From: DASPKW01 sp038244055
GTDB lineage: Bacteria; Planctomycetota; Phycisphaerae; Tepidisphaerales; Tepidisphaeraceae
DNA length: 26,543 nt
Reading direction: 5' to 3'
Assembly: GCA_038244055.1 (NCBI GenBank)
Contig: JBBRTW010000034.1
Coordinates: forward strand, 1-26,543
In this document: positions 14,497-21,793 of the stretch, piece by piece
Numbering within the stretch: position 1 is the first letter of the stretch
How the letters are laid out: each line of letters begins with the position of its first letter
Position numbers and translations under genes: made by a program
Notes under the pieces: model-generated
Seen by the model: only the letters and a program-made list of their open reading frames with translations
Told to the model about the DNA's origin: nothing
Database searches by the model: none

Positions 14497-15816
14497 ATGC
14501 TTGACCCGAAACTGATTCGCGATAATCCCGATGCCGTCAAACACGCCGCCCGCATCAAACGCGTCGGCTCGCCGGAACTGGTGGATGCCTGGCTCTCGGC
14601 CGATGAGAAACGACGCGCCCTCCAGACGCAATCCGATTCGCTCAAGGCCGAGCAGCGCAAGGCCGGCGATCAGGTTGGCGGGCTCAAGAAAGCCCTCAAA
14701 GGTGGAACCAGCCCGGAATTGGAACAAGTCCTCGCCCGCGCCAACGACCTCAAATCGCAGGTCGCCAAACTGGCCGATGACCAGGCCGCCGCCGAGGCCC
14801 AGGCCCAGGAGATCATGCTGCAACTCCCGGCCATCCCCGACCCCGCCTGGCCGGTGGGAAAAGACGCCGAAGAAAACGTTGTCGTCCGCACCTGGGCCGA
14901 TCCCAGCCATCCACCCGTGAAATTGGAAGCCGGCCGCAAGGACCACATCGCCCTCGGCAAGGATCTTACCATTCTCGATTTCGAGCGCGGAGTAAAATTG
15001 GCCGGGTCGCGCAGCTATGTCGTCCGCGGCGGCGGGGCGCGGCTGTATTGGGCGGTGTTGCGGTTCGCGCAGGACATGCTCATCAATCGCGGGTACGAGA
15101 TGATGGCCGTCCCCGTGCTGGTCACCGAGCAGTGCATGACCGGCACCGGCTATTTCCCGGCCGGCCGCGATCAGGCGTATGTCACTCAGGACAACACAGT
15201 GCTGGTCGGCACGAGCGAGGTGCCGCTGGCCAGCTTCCATGGCGGTGAGATTCTCGACGAAAGCGAACTGCCGAAGAAATTCGCGGCACTGTCGACTTGC
15301 TTTCGGCGCGAGGCGGGTGCGGCGGGGAAAGATACGGCTGGATTGTATCGCGTGCATCAGTTCGACAAAGTCGAGCAGGTCATCATCCATAAGGCCGATG
15401 AAGCCGAACACATCAAGCTGCACGAAGAAATCATCGCCAACGCCGAAGCGATTTTGCAGGCACTCAAACTTCCCTATCGCGTCGTCCAGAACTGCACGGG
15501 TGACATGGGCCAGGGCAAATGGCGCATGTACGATATCGAAACCTGGATGCCCAGCCGAAACGGCTATGGCGAAACCCACAGCGGCAGCGCCCTCAAGGAT
15601 TTCCAAACCCGCCGCCTGAACCTCCGCTACAAAACCAGGCCCGAAGCCAGCGGAAAATCCGAATCGCGCTTCTGCTATACGCTGAACAACACCGCCATCG
15701 CCTGCCCGCGCGTACTGATCTCGCTCCTGGAAATCTACCAGAACGCCGATGGCACGATCACCATCCCCGAAGTCCTGCGACCCTACATGAGCGGCATGGA
15801 ACAAATCACCAAATGA
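14497..15816 (+). CDS. serS: Seryl-tRNA synthetase
   Basis: A 439-residue class II synthetase that charges tRNA-Ser. It starts MLDPKLIRDNPDAVKHA, the usual SerRS beginning. Residues about 30-105 are the charged coiled-coil arm that contacts the long variable arm of tRNA-Ser. The catalytic domain shows the TxE loop (GTSEVPLASFH), motif 2 (FRREAGAAGKDTAGLYRVHQF, from about residue 269) and motif 3 (NNTAIACPRVLISLLE, about 397-412), a variant close to the NNTALATPR form of Thermus SerRS. The C-terminus EVLRPYMSGMEQI is also standard. AAGGA lies 11 nt upstream of the ATG. It is divergent from rpsP. Confidence 0.97.
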   Translation: MLDPKLIRDNPDAVKHAARIKRVGSPELVDAWLSADEKRRALQTQSDSLKAEQRKAGDQVGGLKKALKGGTSPELEQVLARANDLKSQVAKLADDQAAAEAQAQEIMLQLPAIPDPAWPVGKDAEENVVVRTWADPSHPPVKLEAGRKDHIALGKDLTILDFERGVKLAGSRSYVVRGGGARLYWAVLRFAQDMLINRGYEMMAVPVLVTEQCMTGTGYFPAGRDQAYVTQDNTVLVGTSEVPLASFHGGEILDESELPKKFAALSTCFRREAGAAGKDTAGLYRVHQFDKVEQVIIHKADEAEHIKLHEEIIANAEAILQALKLPYRVVQNCTGDMGQGKWRMYDIETWMPSRNGYGETHSGSALKDFQTRRLNLRYKTRPEASGKSESRFCYTLNNTAIACPRVLISLLEIYQNADGTITIPEVLRPYMSGMEQITK

Positions 15817-15825
15817 CAAGAAAAG

Positions 15826-15895
15826 AGTTGCGAGTTGCGAGTAAATACAATATGTCGATGCCCTACTCGCAACCCGCAACACGTAACTCGCAACT
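15826..15895. repeat. Heptamer-built inverted repeat (GAGTTGC unit)
   Basis: The left arm (15826-15843) has two and a half units of AGTTGCG. The right arm (15864-15895) is the reverse complement of four such units plus four bases, 32 nt. The left arm appears to have lost two units. The element fills the serS to membrane-protein gap and begins 10 nt after the serS stop, ending 9 nt before the next ATG. Confidence 0.85.
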
Positions 15896-15904
15896 TCCCC
15901 AACC

Positions 15905-18661
15905 ATGACATTTGACGCACGAGCCGGCCGCTGGAGTTACTTTGCCCTCTTCCTCGTCGCCCTGGCGACGCTGATGTATGAGGTGCTGCTGACGCGCATT
16001 TTCAGCGTCACCATGTACTACCACTTCGCCTTCGTCGCCGTCTCGGTGGCCCTCTTCGGCATGACCCTCGGGGCGGTGCTCGTCTATCTCCTGCCGCGAC
16101 TCTTCCAGCCCCAGCGCGTGCAGCGGCAGATGGCGATCAACTCGCTGCTCTTCGGCATCACGGTCATCCTCACCTTCATCACCCACCTCAAGCTCGAATA
16201 CAAATCGCTCGGCGAGCCCAAGACCGCCAACCCGTTTTCATTGGCCGGGACATACGTCCTGATCTCCATCCCCTTCATCTTCAGCGGGATTTCCGTCTGT
16301 CTGGCCCTGACGCGCTTCACCCGACAGGTCAGCCGCCTCTACGCTGCCGACCTCGCCGGCGCTGCCCTCGGGTGCATCCTCTTCGTCGCCGCGCTGCGCC
16401 TCACCGATGGCCCGACGGCCGTCCTCATCGTCGCCGCGCTGGCGATTCTCGCCGCCGTCTGCTCGGCCATTGACGCCGGGCGCATCGGCCTGATCGCCAC
16501 GACCTCATTCTTCTGCATCGCCGCCGGCGGGCTCATGCTCTTCAACGGCTACCGCAGTTTCCGCCTCGGCCAGGCCCGCCTCGAAAATATCCCCCGCACC
16601 GCCGGCCTCGCCCTGCGCGGGCGCTCCGTCGTGCCGCCGCCGCCGGTGCGGATCGAGCATGCCAAGGGCTATACCGAGTGGCCGGCGCTCTTTGAGGAGT
16701 GGAATGCCTTCTCGCGCATCCGCGTCCGCAAGGAGACGCCCTGGACCGAATCCAACGAGCCATCGGGTTGGGGCATGAGCCCGAAGTACCACGATGATCC
16801 GGATGTGAAGCAGAAGATGGTGCGCGAGTTGGCGATCCAGATCGATGCCGGCGCGGGCACTTACATGACCGAGTTCGATCCCGGCGATGCACTCAATTTG
16901 CTGGAAAAGGCGGAGGATTCGGATTCGGCCGCCCTCTTCTTCTTCGATCAGGCCTACAACGCCCGCAAGCAACTTGCCGGCGAATCCGACCCAGCCAGGA
17001 AGCGCGAGCTCGAACAGTTGCTGGCCGACAACACCGAATGGGAAAAGCAGCAGAAGGCCCAGTCGGCCAAGTATCGCGAGCAGGCCGCCGATGAAGCCGT
17101 CAAAGCCGCCCGCGCCCAGGCCAGCTTCCTCCGCTACGACGTCACCAATTTCGCCCACTATCTCCGCCCCGATTCCAACGTCCTGGTGATCGGCTCGGGC
17201 GGCGGGCGCGATCTGCTCTCGGCCCTGGTGTTCGATCAGAACTTCGTGACCGGCGTGGAGATCAACGGCGCGATCGTCAAGGCCATGAAAGGCGTTTTCG
17301 GCGATTTCACCGGGCACCTCGATCGCCTCCCCAATGTCGCCATCGTCCACGATGAAGCCCGCTCCTACATCACGCGGATGAACCAGAAGGTCGACATCAT
17401 CCAGATCTCGCTCATCGATACCTGGGCCGCCACCGCCGCCGGCGCGTTCGTGCTATCCGAGAATTCGCTCTACACCGTCGAAGCGTGGAAGACCTTCCTC
17501 AGCCATCTCACCGACAGGGGGGTCCTCACCGTCTCGCGCTGGTTCCACCCGCAGCGCCCGGGTGAAACGCTCCGCATCGTCTCCCTCGCCAACCAGGCGC
17601 TGCGCGAGATGGGCGTATCCGATCCGCGCAAGCACATCATCATCGTCAAGCGCTCCCAGCCCCAGCGCAGCACCGATATCCCCGATGATGTTGCCAACAC
17701 CATCGTCAGCCGCAATCCCTTCACCGATGAGGACCTCAAAACCCTCGACCGCGAGGCCGCCCGACTCGGCTTCGATGTCGTCCTCTCCCCGAAGTTCGCC
17801 GCCACGGATGATCTCCGAACTATGGCCGACGCCGCCGACCCGGCCGCCGCGGCCATGAATTTCCCCATCAACCTCGCCCCGCCCACCGATGACAAGCCCT
17901 TCTTCTTTAACATGACCCGCATGCGCGACGCCTTTTCCCCCTCGAAATGGCAAGGCCAGGGCCACGATGTCAATCTCAAAGCCGTGCAGGTCGTCGCCGG
18001 CCTGTTGATCTTCGTCATCGGCCTGACCATCGTCCTCGTGATCGTCCCCGTGCTCATCAAGGCCGATAAGCGCACCCTCAAGGCCAATCTTCCGCTCACC
18101 CTCTTTTTCATCTGCATCGGCCTGGCCTTCATCCTCGTCGAGATCGCCCAGATGCAGCGCCTGATCATTCTCCTGGGCCACCCGACCTACTCGCTCAGCG
18201 TCGTCCTTTTCGCGCTGCTGGTCTCCAGCGGCATCGGCTCCTACACCACCCGCCGCATCGAAGGCGCCGCCCTCCGCGAATCGCTCATCCACCGGATGAT
18301 CTGGATGCTCCTGATCCTCATCGCCACGGGCATTTTCACGCCCGGCCTGATCGCCGCCTACGTCGCCTCCCCCACGCCCATCCGCATCGGCATCGCGCTG
18401 CTGCTCCTCATGCCGGCCGGGTTTTTCATGGGCATGTGCTTCCCCATGGGCATGAAAGTCGCCGCCGCCCGCCAGGCCGATTTGTCGGCCTGGCTCTGGG
18501 GCATCAACGGCGCGATGAGCGTGGTCGCCTCGGTCCTGGCGGTCGTGATCGCGATGAGTTATGGCATCAGCGCGTCTTGGTGGACGGGGGTTGCGTGTTA
18601 TGGACTGGCGCTGGTGGCGATTGTGCGATCGCTCAATCCGGCACGACAAACCGCAGCATGA
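15905..18661 (+). CDS. Polytopic membrane protein with spermidine-synthase-like domain
   Basis: A 918-residue protein in three parts. Residues about 12-215 hold six or seven transmembrane helices, beginning YFALFLVALATLMYEVLLTRIFSV, the E-[LV]-x-x-x-R pattern typical of membrane-bound spermidine-synthase-like proteins. Residues about 215-690 are soluble: an Ala/Lys-rich helical stretch (about 330-405), then a Rossmann methyltransferase-type domain with the nucleotide-binding loop VIGSGGGRD (428-436), GVEINGAIVKA and IIQISLIDTWAATAAGAF. Residues about 693-905 hold roughly seven more helices. Classic spermidine synthases transfer aminopropyl groups from decarboxylated SAM, but members of this large membrane family have no proven reaction and this one should not be called SpeE. 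It shares orientation with serS. No Shine-Dalgarno sequence precedes the ATG. Confidence 0.82.
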   Translation: MTFDARAGRWSYFALFLVALATLMYEVLLTRIFSVTMYYHFAFVAVSVALFGMTLGAVLVYLLPRLFQPQRVQRQMAINSLLFGITVILTFITHLKLEYKSLGEPKTANPFSLAGTYVLISIPFIFSGISVCLALTRFTRQVSRLYAADLAGAALGCILFVAALRLTDGPTAVLIVAALAILAAVCSAIDAGRIGLIATTSFFCIAAGGLMLFNGYRSFRLGQARLENIPRTAGLALRGRSVVPPPPVRIEHAKGYTEWPALFEEWNAFSRIRVRKETPWTESNEPSGWGMSPKYHDDPDVKQKMVRELAIQIDAGAGTYMTEFDPGDALNLLEKAEDSDSAALFFFDQAYNARKQLAGESDPARKRELEQLLADNTEWEKQQKAQSAKYREQAADEAVKAARAQASFLRYDVTNFAHYLRPDSNVLVIGSGGGRDLLSALVFDQNFVTGVEINGAIVKAMKGVFGDFTGHLDRLPNVAIVHDEARSYITRMNQKVDIIQISLIDTWAATAAGAFVLSENSLYTVEAWKTFLSHLTDRGVLTVSRWFHPQRPGETLRIVSLANQALREMGVSDPRKHIIIVKRSQPQRSTDIPDDVANTIVSRNPFTDEDLKTLDREAARLGFDVVLSPKFAATDDLRTMADAADPAAAAMNFPINLAPPTDDKPFFFNMTRMRDAFSPSKWQGQGHDVNLKAVQVVAGLLIFVIGLTIVLVIVPVLIKADKRTLKANLPLTLFFICIGLAFILVEIAQMQRLIILLGHPTYSLSVVLFALLVSSGIGSYTTRRIEGAALRESLIHRMIWMLLILIATGIFTPGLIAAYVASPTPIRIGIALLLLMPAGFFMGMCFPMGMKVAAARQADLSAWLWGINGAMSVVASVLAVVIAMSYGISASWWTGVACYGLALVAIVRSLNPARQTAA

Positions 18662-18688
18662 TATCGCTTGGAGTGAGCAAGGTGTCCT

Positions 18689-18937
18689 ATGCATTACAGC
18701 ATAGAATTCAAACCAGGTGCCGAGCGGGACCTCCGCCGACTCTCAACTCCGGTAGCGCATCGCATCCTTGGCAAAATCGACCAAATGCGGAACAATCTGG
18801 CCGGCGATGTGAAGCGGTTGACGAACTACACCCCCGGCTGGCGGCTCCGCGTAGGTGACTGGCGGGTTCTGTTCGACGTGGCCGGATCGGTAATCACAAT
18901 CTGGCGTGTGGTGCATCGTTCCGATGCCTACGATTGA
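18689..18937 (+). CDS. RelE/ParE-family toxin
   Basis: An 82-residue protein with the RelE/ParE pattern: a starting strand (HYSIEFKPGAERDLRRL), two helices (VAHRILGKIDQM), then the antiparallel sheet WRLRVGDWRVLFDV and ITIWRVVHRSDAY. RelE relatives cleave mRNA in the ribosome and ParE relatives poison gyrase; the basic residues in R-x-R-x-G-x-W-R favour the RelE branch but do not prove it. AGGTG lies upstream of the ATG. The toxin gene comes first and the antitoxin second, with a 19-nt gap. It begins 27 nt after the membrane protein gene. Confidence 0.88.
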   Translation: MHYSIEFKPGAERDLRRLSTPVAHRILGKIDQMRNNLAGDVKRLTNYTPGWRLRVGDWRVLFDVAGSVITIWRVVHRSDAYD

Positions 18938-18956
18938 GAACTGAAAGGATTTTAGG

Positions 18957-19181
18957 ATGTTGAAAATCAAACCCGAGTTTTGGACCAAGAGCGGCGGCAA
19001 GAAGTTTGTTGTGATGACTCTGGCGGACTTCGAAAGAATTCAGGAGTTGGTCGAAGATGCGGGGCTCGCGCGGATTTTAAAGCAAGCAAAGCGCAAGGAA
19101 GCCGAAGCCCCAACCATTTCACTCAACGAAATGAAAAAGAAACTAGGAATGGCCCCGCAACGCACCGGCCGCGCGAAATAA
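18957..19181 (+). CDS. Antitoxin of the RelE-like module (Phd/YefM-like)
   Basis: A 74-residue protein. The N-terminal part (KKFVVMTLADFERIQELVEDA) matches the Phd/YefM pattern in which a strand ending in V-x-[IL]-x-x-x-[DE]-[FY]-x-x-[IL] is followed by a helix. The C-terminal part is charged (ILKQAKRKEAEAP, then LNEMKKKLG) as expected of a toxin-binding tail. AAAGGA is found upstream of the ATG. Placing the antitoxin after the toxin is less common than the reverse, but is known for HigBA-type and some RelBE modules. Confidence 0.75.
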   Translation: MLKIKPEFWTKSGGKKFVVMTLADFERIQELVEDAGLARILKQAKRKEAEAPTISLNEMKKKLGMAPQRTGRAK

Positions 19182-19195
19182 CTCCCCAGCCTTAA

Positions 19196-19216
19196 GTTTT
19201 TCGTTTTTAGTTTTCA
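19196..19216. repeat. Three heptamers (GTTTTTC / GTTTTTA / GTTTTCA)
   Basis: Three tandem 7-nt units lie between the convergent antitoxin and diguanylate cyclase genes. No partner arm is seen. On the plus strand the T-runs could help to end the toxin-antitoxin transcript, although no stem precedes them. Confidence 0.65.
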
Positions 19217-19226
19217 CCCCTTAACC

Positions 19227-20669
19227 TCACACATCCTTCCCCCTCCCATCCCCATCCTCCCCCACCAGAAACAGCCGATCCTTCCCTCCGCGCTTGGCCC
19301 CATGCACCAGCGCCTGATCCGCTGAATGGATCAACTCCACCACATCGCGCCCATCCCACGGATAACTCGCCAGACCGCCCGAGATGGTTAGAACGCCCTT
19401 GCCGGTTGGGCCCAGCCCCGGAAAATCCTGCGAGGCCATCAATCTGCGGAAGCGGTCGAACACCTGCTGCGGCGTCTGCGGCGGCTTGATCGGAGCGGGG
19501 GGCTTGCCGGAATCCTTGGGCAGGCGCGGGCCTTCTTTTTCCCAGAAGACCACCGCGAATTCATCGCCGCCGATGCGGGCCACCAGGTCGTGTTCGCGCG
19601 AGCAGCGCTTCATCATGGCCGCGGTTTCCCGGAGGATTTGATCGCCGACGCCATGCCCGTAGGTATCGTTGTATTTCTTGAAATTATCGATGTCGAAGAG
19701 CAGCAGGGTCACCGGGAAGCGCAGCACCCGCGCCTTGTCGATGATCCGCGCCAGGAAATGCTCGAAGTAGCGCCGATTGTAGACGCCCGTAAGCTGATCG
19801 GTGATCGCCAGCTTCTGCAGGCGATTGTGCCGCTCCTGCAGCGCGGTCACCTTCCCGATCATCCCCGCGATCTGCGACAGGAAATGCCGCGCCGATTGCG
19901 CATCCTCCTGCTCCTGCAACAGCAGATGCAGCGTACCCGATTCCTCGGTCCCCACACGAATGGGATGCGACAAAACCGAGATCCCCTCCGACCCTTCAAA
20001 CCCCGTCGCGCCGTCCGCGGTCGCTCCCACTGGCCCCGCCACTCCGGCCCCTCCGGGCACGCCAAACCCTGCAACTGCCCCGGCCGCTCCCTTCGCCTGA
20101 TACACCAGCCGCATCGTCGGGCCAACCAGCTCCGACAGTCGCCTGACCGCCGCCCCCGGCGCATCGGCCGGGTGTTGCAGCAAGGCTTCGAGTACCACCT
20201 CCGCCAGCGGCAATCCATGCAGCGCCTCGGCCGCCGTCGGCGGCTCGGTCACGCGCACTTCCCCATCGGCCGGCTCGCTCGCCGGCGCATCGCCCGCCGG
20301 CCGAAGCACGGGTGAACTGAAAATCTGCTGAATCTCCGAAGGGCTCGGCGGCGTGATCAGATAATCATCCGCACCAAACTCCAGCATCTTCAACGACAAC
20401 CCCTCCAGCGAGGGCTGCCCGAACAAGATCAGCCGACCCTGCCCGCACAATTCCCGCAGCGTCCGCACCGCCGCCTCCGGCCGGCGCTCCACCGGCTCGG
20501 CCGATGCCATCACCGCCGTATAAGCCCCGGCCGACAATTCCGCGATCCCCTCAAAATAATCCGCCACCGCCGTTACCGACACCGCCGGCAACGCCGACAT
20601 CACCGCCGAGTGAACCTCGCGCTGCGGGTCGCCGATGAGCAAGACTTTTTCCTGACCGATCCGCGCCAT
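19227..20669 (-). CDS. Diguanylate cyclase (GGDEF) with N-terminal pseudo-receiver
   Basis: A 480-residue protein. Residues 8-120 resemble a response-regulator receiver (KVLLIGDPQ, MLEFGADDYLITPPSPSEI), but the usual phosphoacceptor position reads AVMASAEP without an aspartate, so it is probably not phosphorylated. Residues about 150-255 may be a degenerate GAF-like sensor with a Gly/Ala-rich insert (about 193-225). A coiled coil (about 255-290) leads into a GGDEF domain from LAITDQLTGVYNRRYFEHFL. The active-site motif is GGDEF at 367-371, and an inhibitory I-site RxxD is present as R358-x-x-D361, five residues ahead. Cyclic di-GMP synthesis with product feedback is therefore expected. A Pro-rich insert (about 379-401) interrupts the domain after the active site. 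GAGG upstream of the ATG lies next to a 19-nt palindrome. Confidence 0.9.
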   Translation of the reverse strand: MARIGQEKVLLIGDPQREVHSAVMSALPAVSVTAVADYFEGIAELSAGAYTAVMASAEPVERRPEAAVRTLRELCGQGRLILFGQPSLEGLSLKMLEFGADDYLITPPSPSEIQQIFSSPVLRPAGDAPASEPADGEVRVTEPPTAAEALHGLPLAEVVLEALLQHPADAPGAAVRRLSELVGPTMRLVYQAKGAAGAVAGFGVPGGAGVAGPVGATADGATGFEGSEGISVLSHPIRVGTEESGTLHLLLQEQEDAQSARHFLSQIAGMIGKVTALQERHNRLQKLAITDQLTGVYNRRYFEHFLARIIDKARVLRFPVTLLLFDIDNFKKYNDTYGHGVGDQILRETAAMMKRCSREHDLVARIGGDEFAVVFWEKEGPRLPKDSGKPPAPIKPPQTPQQVFDRFRRLMASQDFPGLGPTGKGVLTISGGLASYPWDGRDVVELIHSADQALVHGAKRGGKDRLFLVGEDGDGRGKDV

Positions 20670-20682
20670 TAAATCCTCGTAG

Positions 20683-20701
20683 CACGGGCATCCTGCCCGT
20701 G
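20683..20701. repeat. 19-nt palindrome (7-bp stem, 5-nt loop)
   Basis: CACGGGC-ATCCT-GCCCGTG, preceded by GTAG, belongs to the same family as the copies at 1495-1593 and 2593-2728. On the minus strand the palindrome ends 13 nt before the cyclase start, so it is in the leader of that gene. Confidence 0.85.
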
Positions 20702-20780
20702 AATAACGCTTCCATCAACCCGACACACTTCCGGCCGCGCATGTTCATTTCCCAACCCGACTGGAGAAGTCCTCCGCGCC

Positions 20781-20799
20781 CTCTGCGTTTCTGCGGTGA
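20781..20799. repeat. Single-arm relic of the CACAGAG repeat family
   Basis: CTCTGCGTTTCTGCGGTGA closely resembles the right arm of the hairpin at 22882-22954. It lies between the two regulator genes, just downstream of the pseudo-receiver stop codon. No matching left arm is seen here. Confidence 0.5.
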
Positions 20800-20819
20800 T
20801 ACCTCTTCGGTTCTCCAAT

Positions 20820-21509
20820 TTACCCATTCTCATTCTCCGGCATCATCACCGGTTGATCCGCCAGCAGCGCCCGCAATTCATCCGCCGTCAGAATCGGCTC
20901 GTTCACTCCATCATCGAAATTCCCCATCCTTGATGCTTCACTCTCCGCCGCCGCCGGCGCATCTGAAGTTTTCCATCCCGCGGCCTCTTCAGTCGATTGA
21001 ATCTCGCCCGCCGGAATTTCCGAGCCATTTCCCCCGCTTATGCCGGATATGCCGCCTGTCTGGCCCAAACCGCTCCCAACGCCGCCCGATGATCCCATCG
21101 CCGTCCCCATTCCACCACCCATTCCCGCCCCGATCCCCGCACCAATCCCCGTCCGATGCAGCCCATCCTCCGCCAGTAAACCATCCGCCCCCAGCCGCAT
21201 CGCATCCGCCAGCGCCGCGTGCCGCCCATCGGTATGCGTCAGCCAGATATCCACATGCGGCCAGCGCCGTTTCACCGCCTGAATCAGCGCCAACTCTTCC
21301 CGATAAAAGCTCGCCAGCGAGAGAATCATCGCCCGATACGCCAGCGGCTTGCGGCAAAGCTCGGCCATCCCCGCGTACGAATCCTCCACCTCCGCGCACG
21401 AGTACCCCAGCCGCTGGAGAGTTCCAAGCGGCCCCGAACGGCTCGATGCCGATCCGATAATCAGAGCCCGCCCCGCCGGGCGAGTCACAGGCATGCTTAC
21501 ACCAGACAT
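20820..21509 (-). CDS. Pseudo-receiver protein with glycine-rich tail
   Basis: A 229-residue protein. Residues about 13-120 follow the receiver fold: RALIIGSASS, GYSCAEVEDSYAGMAEL, VDIWLTHTDGR and AMRLGADGLLAEDG. The strand that should carry the phosphoacceptor aspartate reads MILSLASFY, so it is a degenerate receiver. Residues about 121-165 are Gly-rich (GIGAGIGAGMGGGMG, then more G/S/I). The tail contains ILTADELRALLADQP, a short amphipathic helix that might be a docking site. AGGAG precedes the ATG at 21509. It is upstream of, and in the same direction as, the diguanylate cyclase, whose N-terminus has the same pseudo-receiver character, so the two may work together. Function is unknown. 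Confidence 0.65.
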   Translation of the reverse strand: MSGVSMPVTRPAGRALIIGSASSRSGPLGTLQRLGYSCAEVEDSYAGMAELCRKPLAYRAMILSLASFYREELALIQAVKRRWPHVDIWLTHTDGRHAALADAMRLGADGLLAEDGLHRTGIGAGIGAGMGGGMGTAMGSSGGVGSGLGQTGGISGISGGNGSEIPAGEIQSTEEAAGWKTSDAPAAAESEASRMGNFDDGVNEPILTADELRALLADQPVMMPENENG

Positions 21510-21594
21510 CCCACTCCTGGTCTACGCGGATTACAACACCCCCATTCTACCCCGGCGGGCGGGCAAGGCAATTTGGGACCGCTCCCGTCGCCCA

Positions 21595-21671
21595 ATTGCG
21601 GATTGCGGATTGTGGATTGCGGATTGAAGACCCGGTTTCCAATCCGAAATCCGCAATCGCCAATCCGCAAT
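21595..21671. repeat. Heptamer-built inverted repeat (GGATTGC unit), copy 2
   Basis: The left arm (21595-21626) is four ATTGCGG-type units plus ATTG, 32 nt. The right arm (21640-21671) is its reverse complement with 28 of 32 matching, around a 13-nt loop. It is the same family as 182-259. It lies in the divergent gap between the pseudo-receiver gene and serC; the rest of that gap (21510-21793) holds no gene that can be recognised. Confidence 0.85.
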
Positions 21672-21793
21672 GCCCTCCTCCTCTTGCATTTCCCCTCATT
21701 CTCCCCTACTCAATTTCCACTATTCGTCGCCGGAAATGCCCCAACGGCCCAGGATCGTCGACCCTATTGAACTGAACAAAGGAAACACCCACC

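Noticed and set aside
14885..15816. Possible defect in SerRS motif 3, which reads NNTAIACPR instead of NGSGLAVGR
   Set aside because: The NNTALATPR form is known from normal SerRS proteins such as that of Thermus, so it is a natural variant.
14440..15906. A 488-codon open frame on the minus strand across serS
   Set aside because: It is the antisense shadow of a clear SerRS gene; its composition follows the codon bias of serS and it shows no family motifs.
17453..18694. A 413-codon minus-strand frame opposite the membrane protein
   Set aside because: Its residues are mostly H, D, G, R and E, the usual reading of antisense hydrophobic coding sequence; no domain is recognisable.
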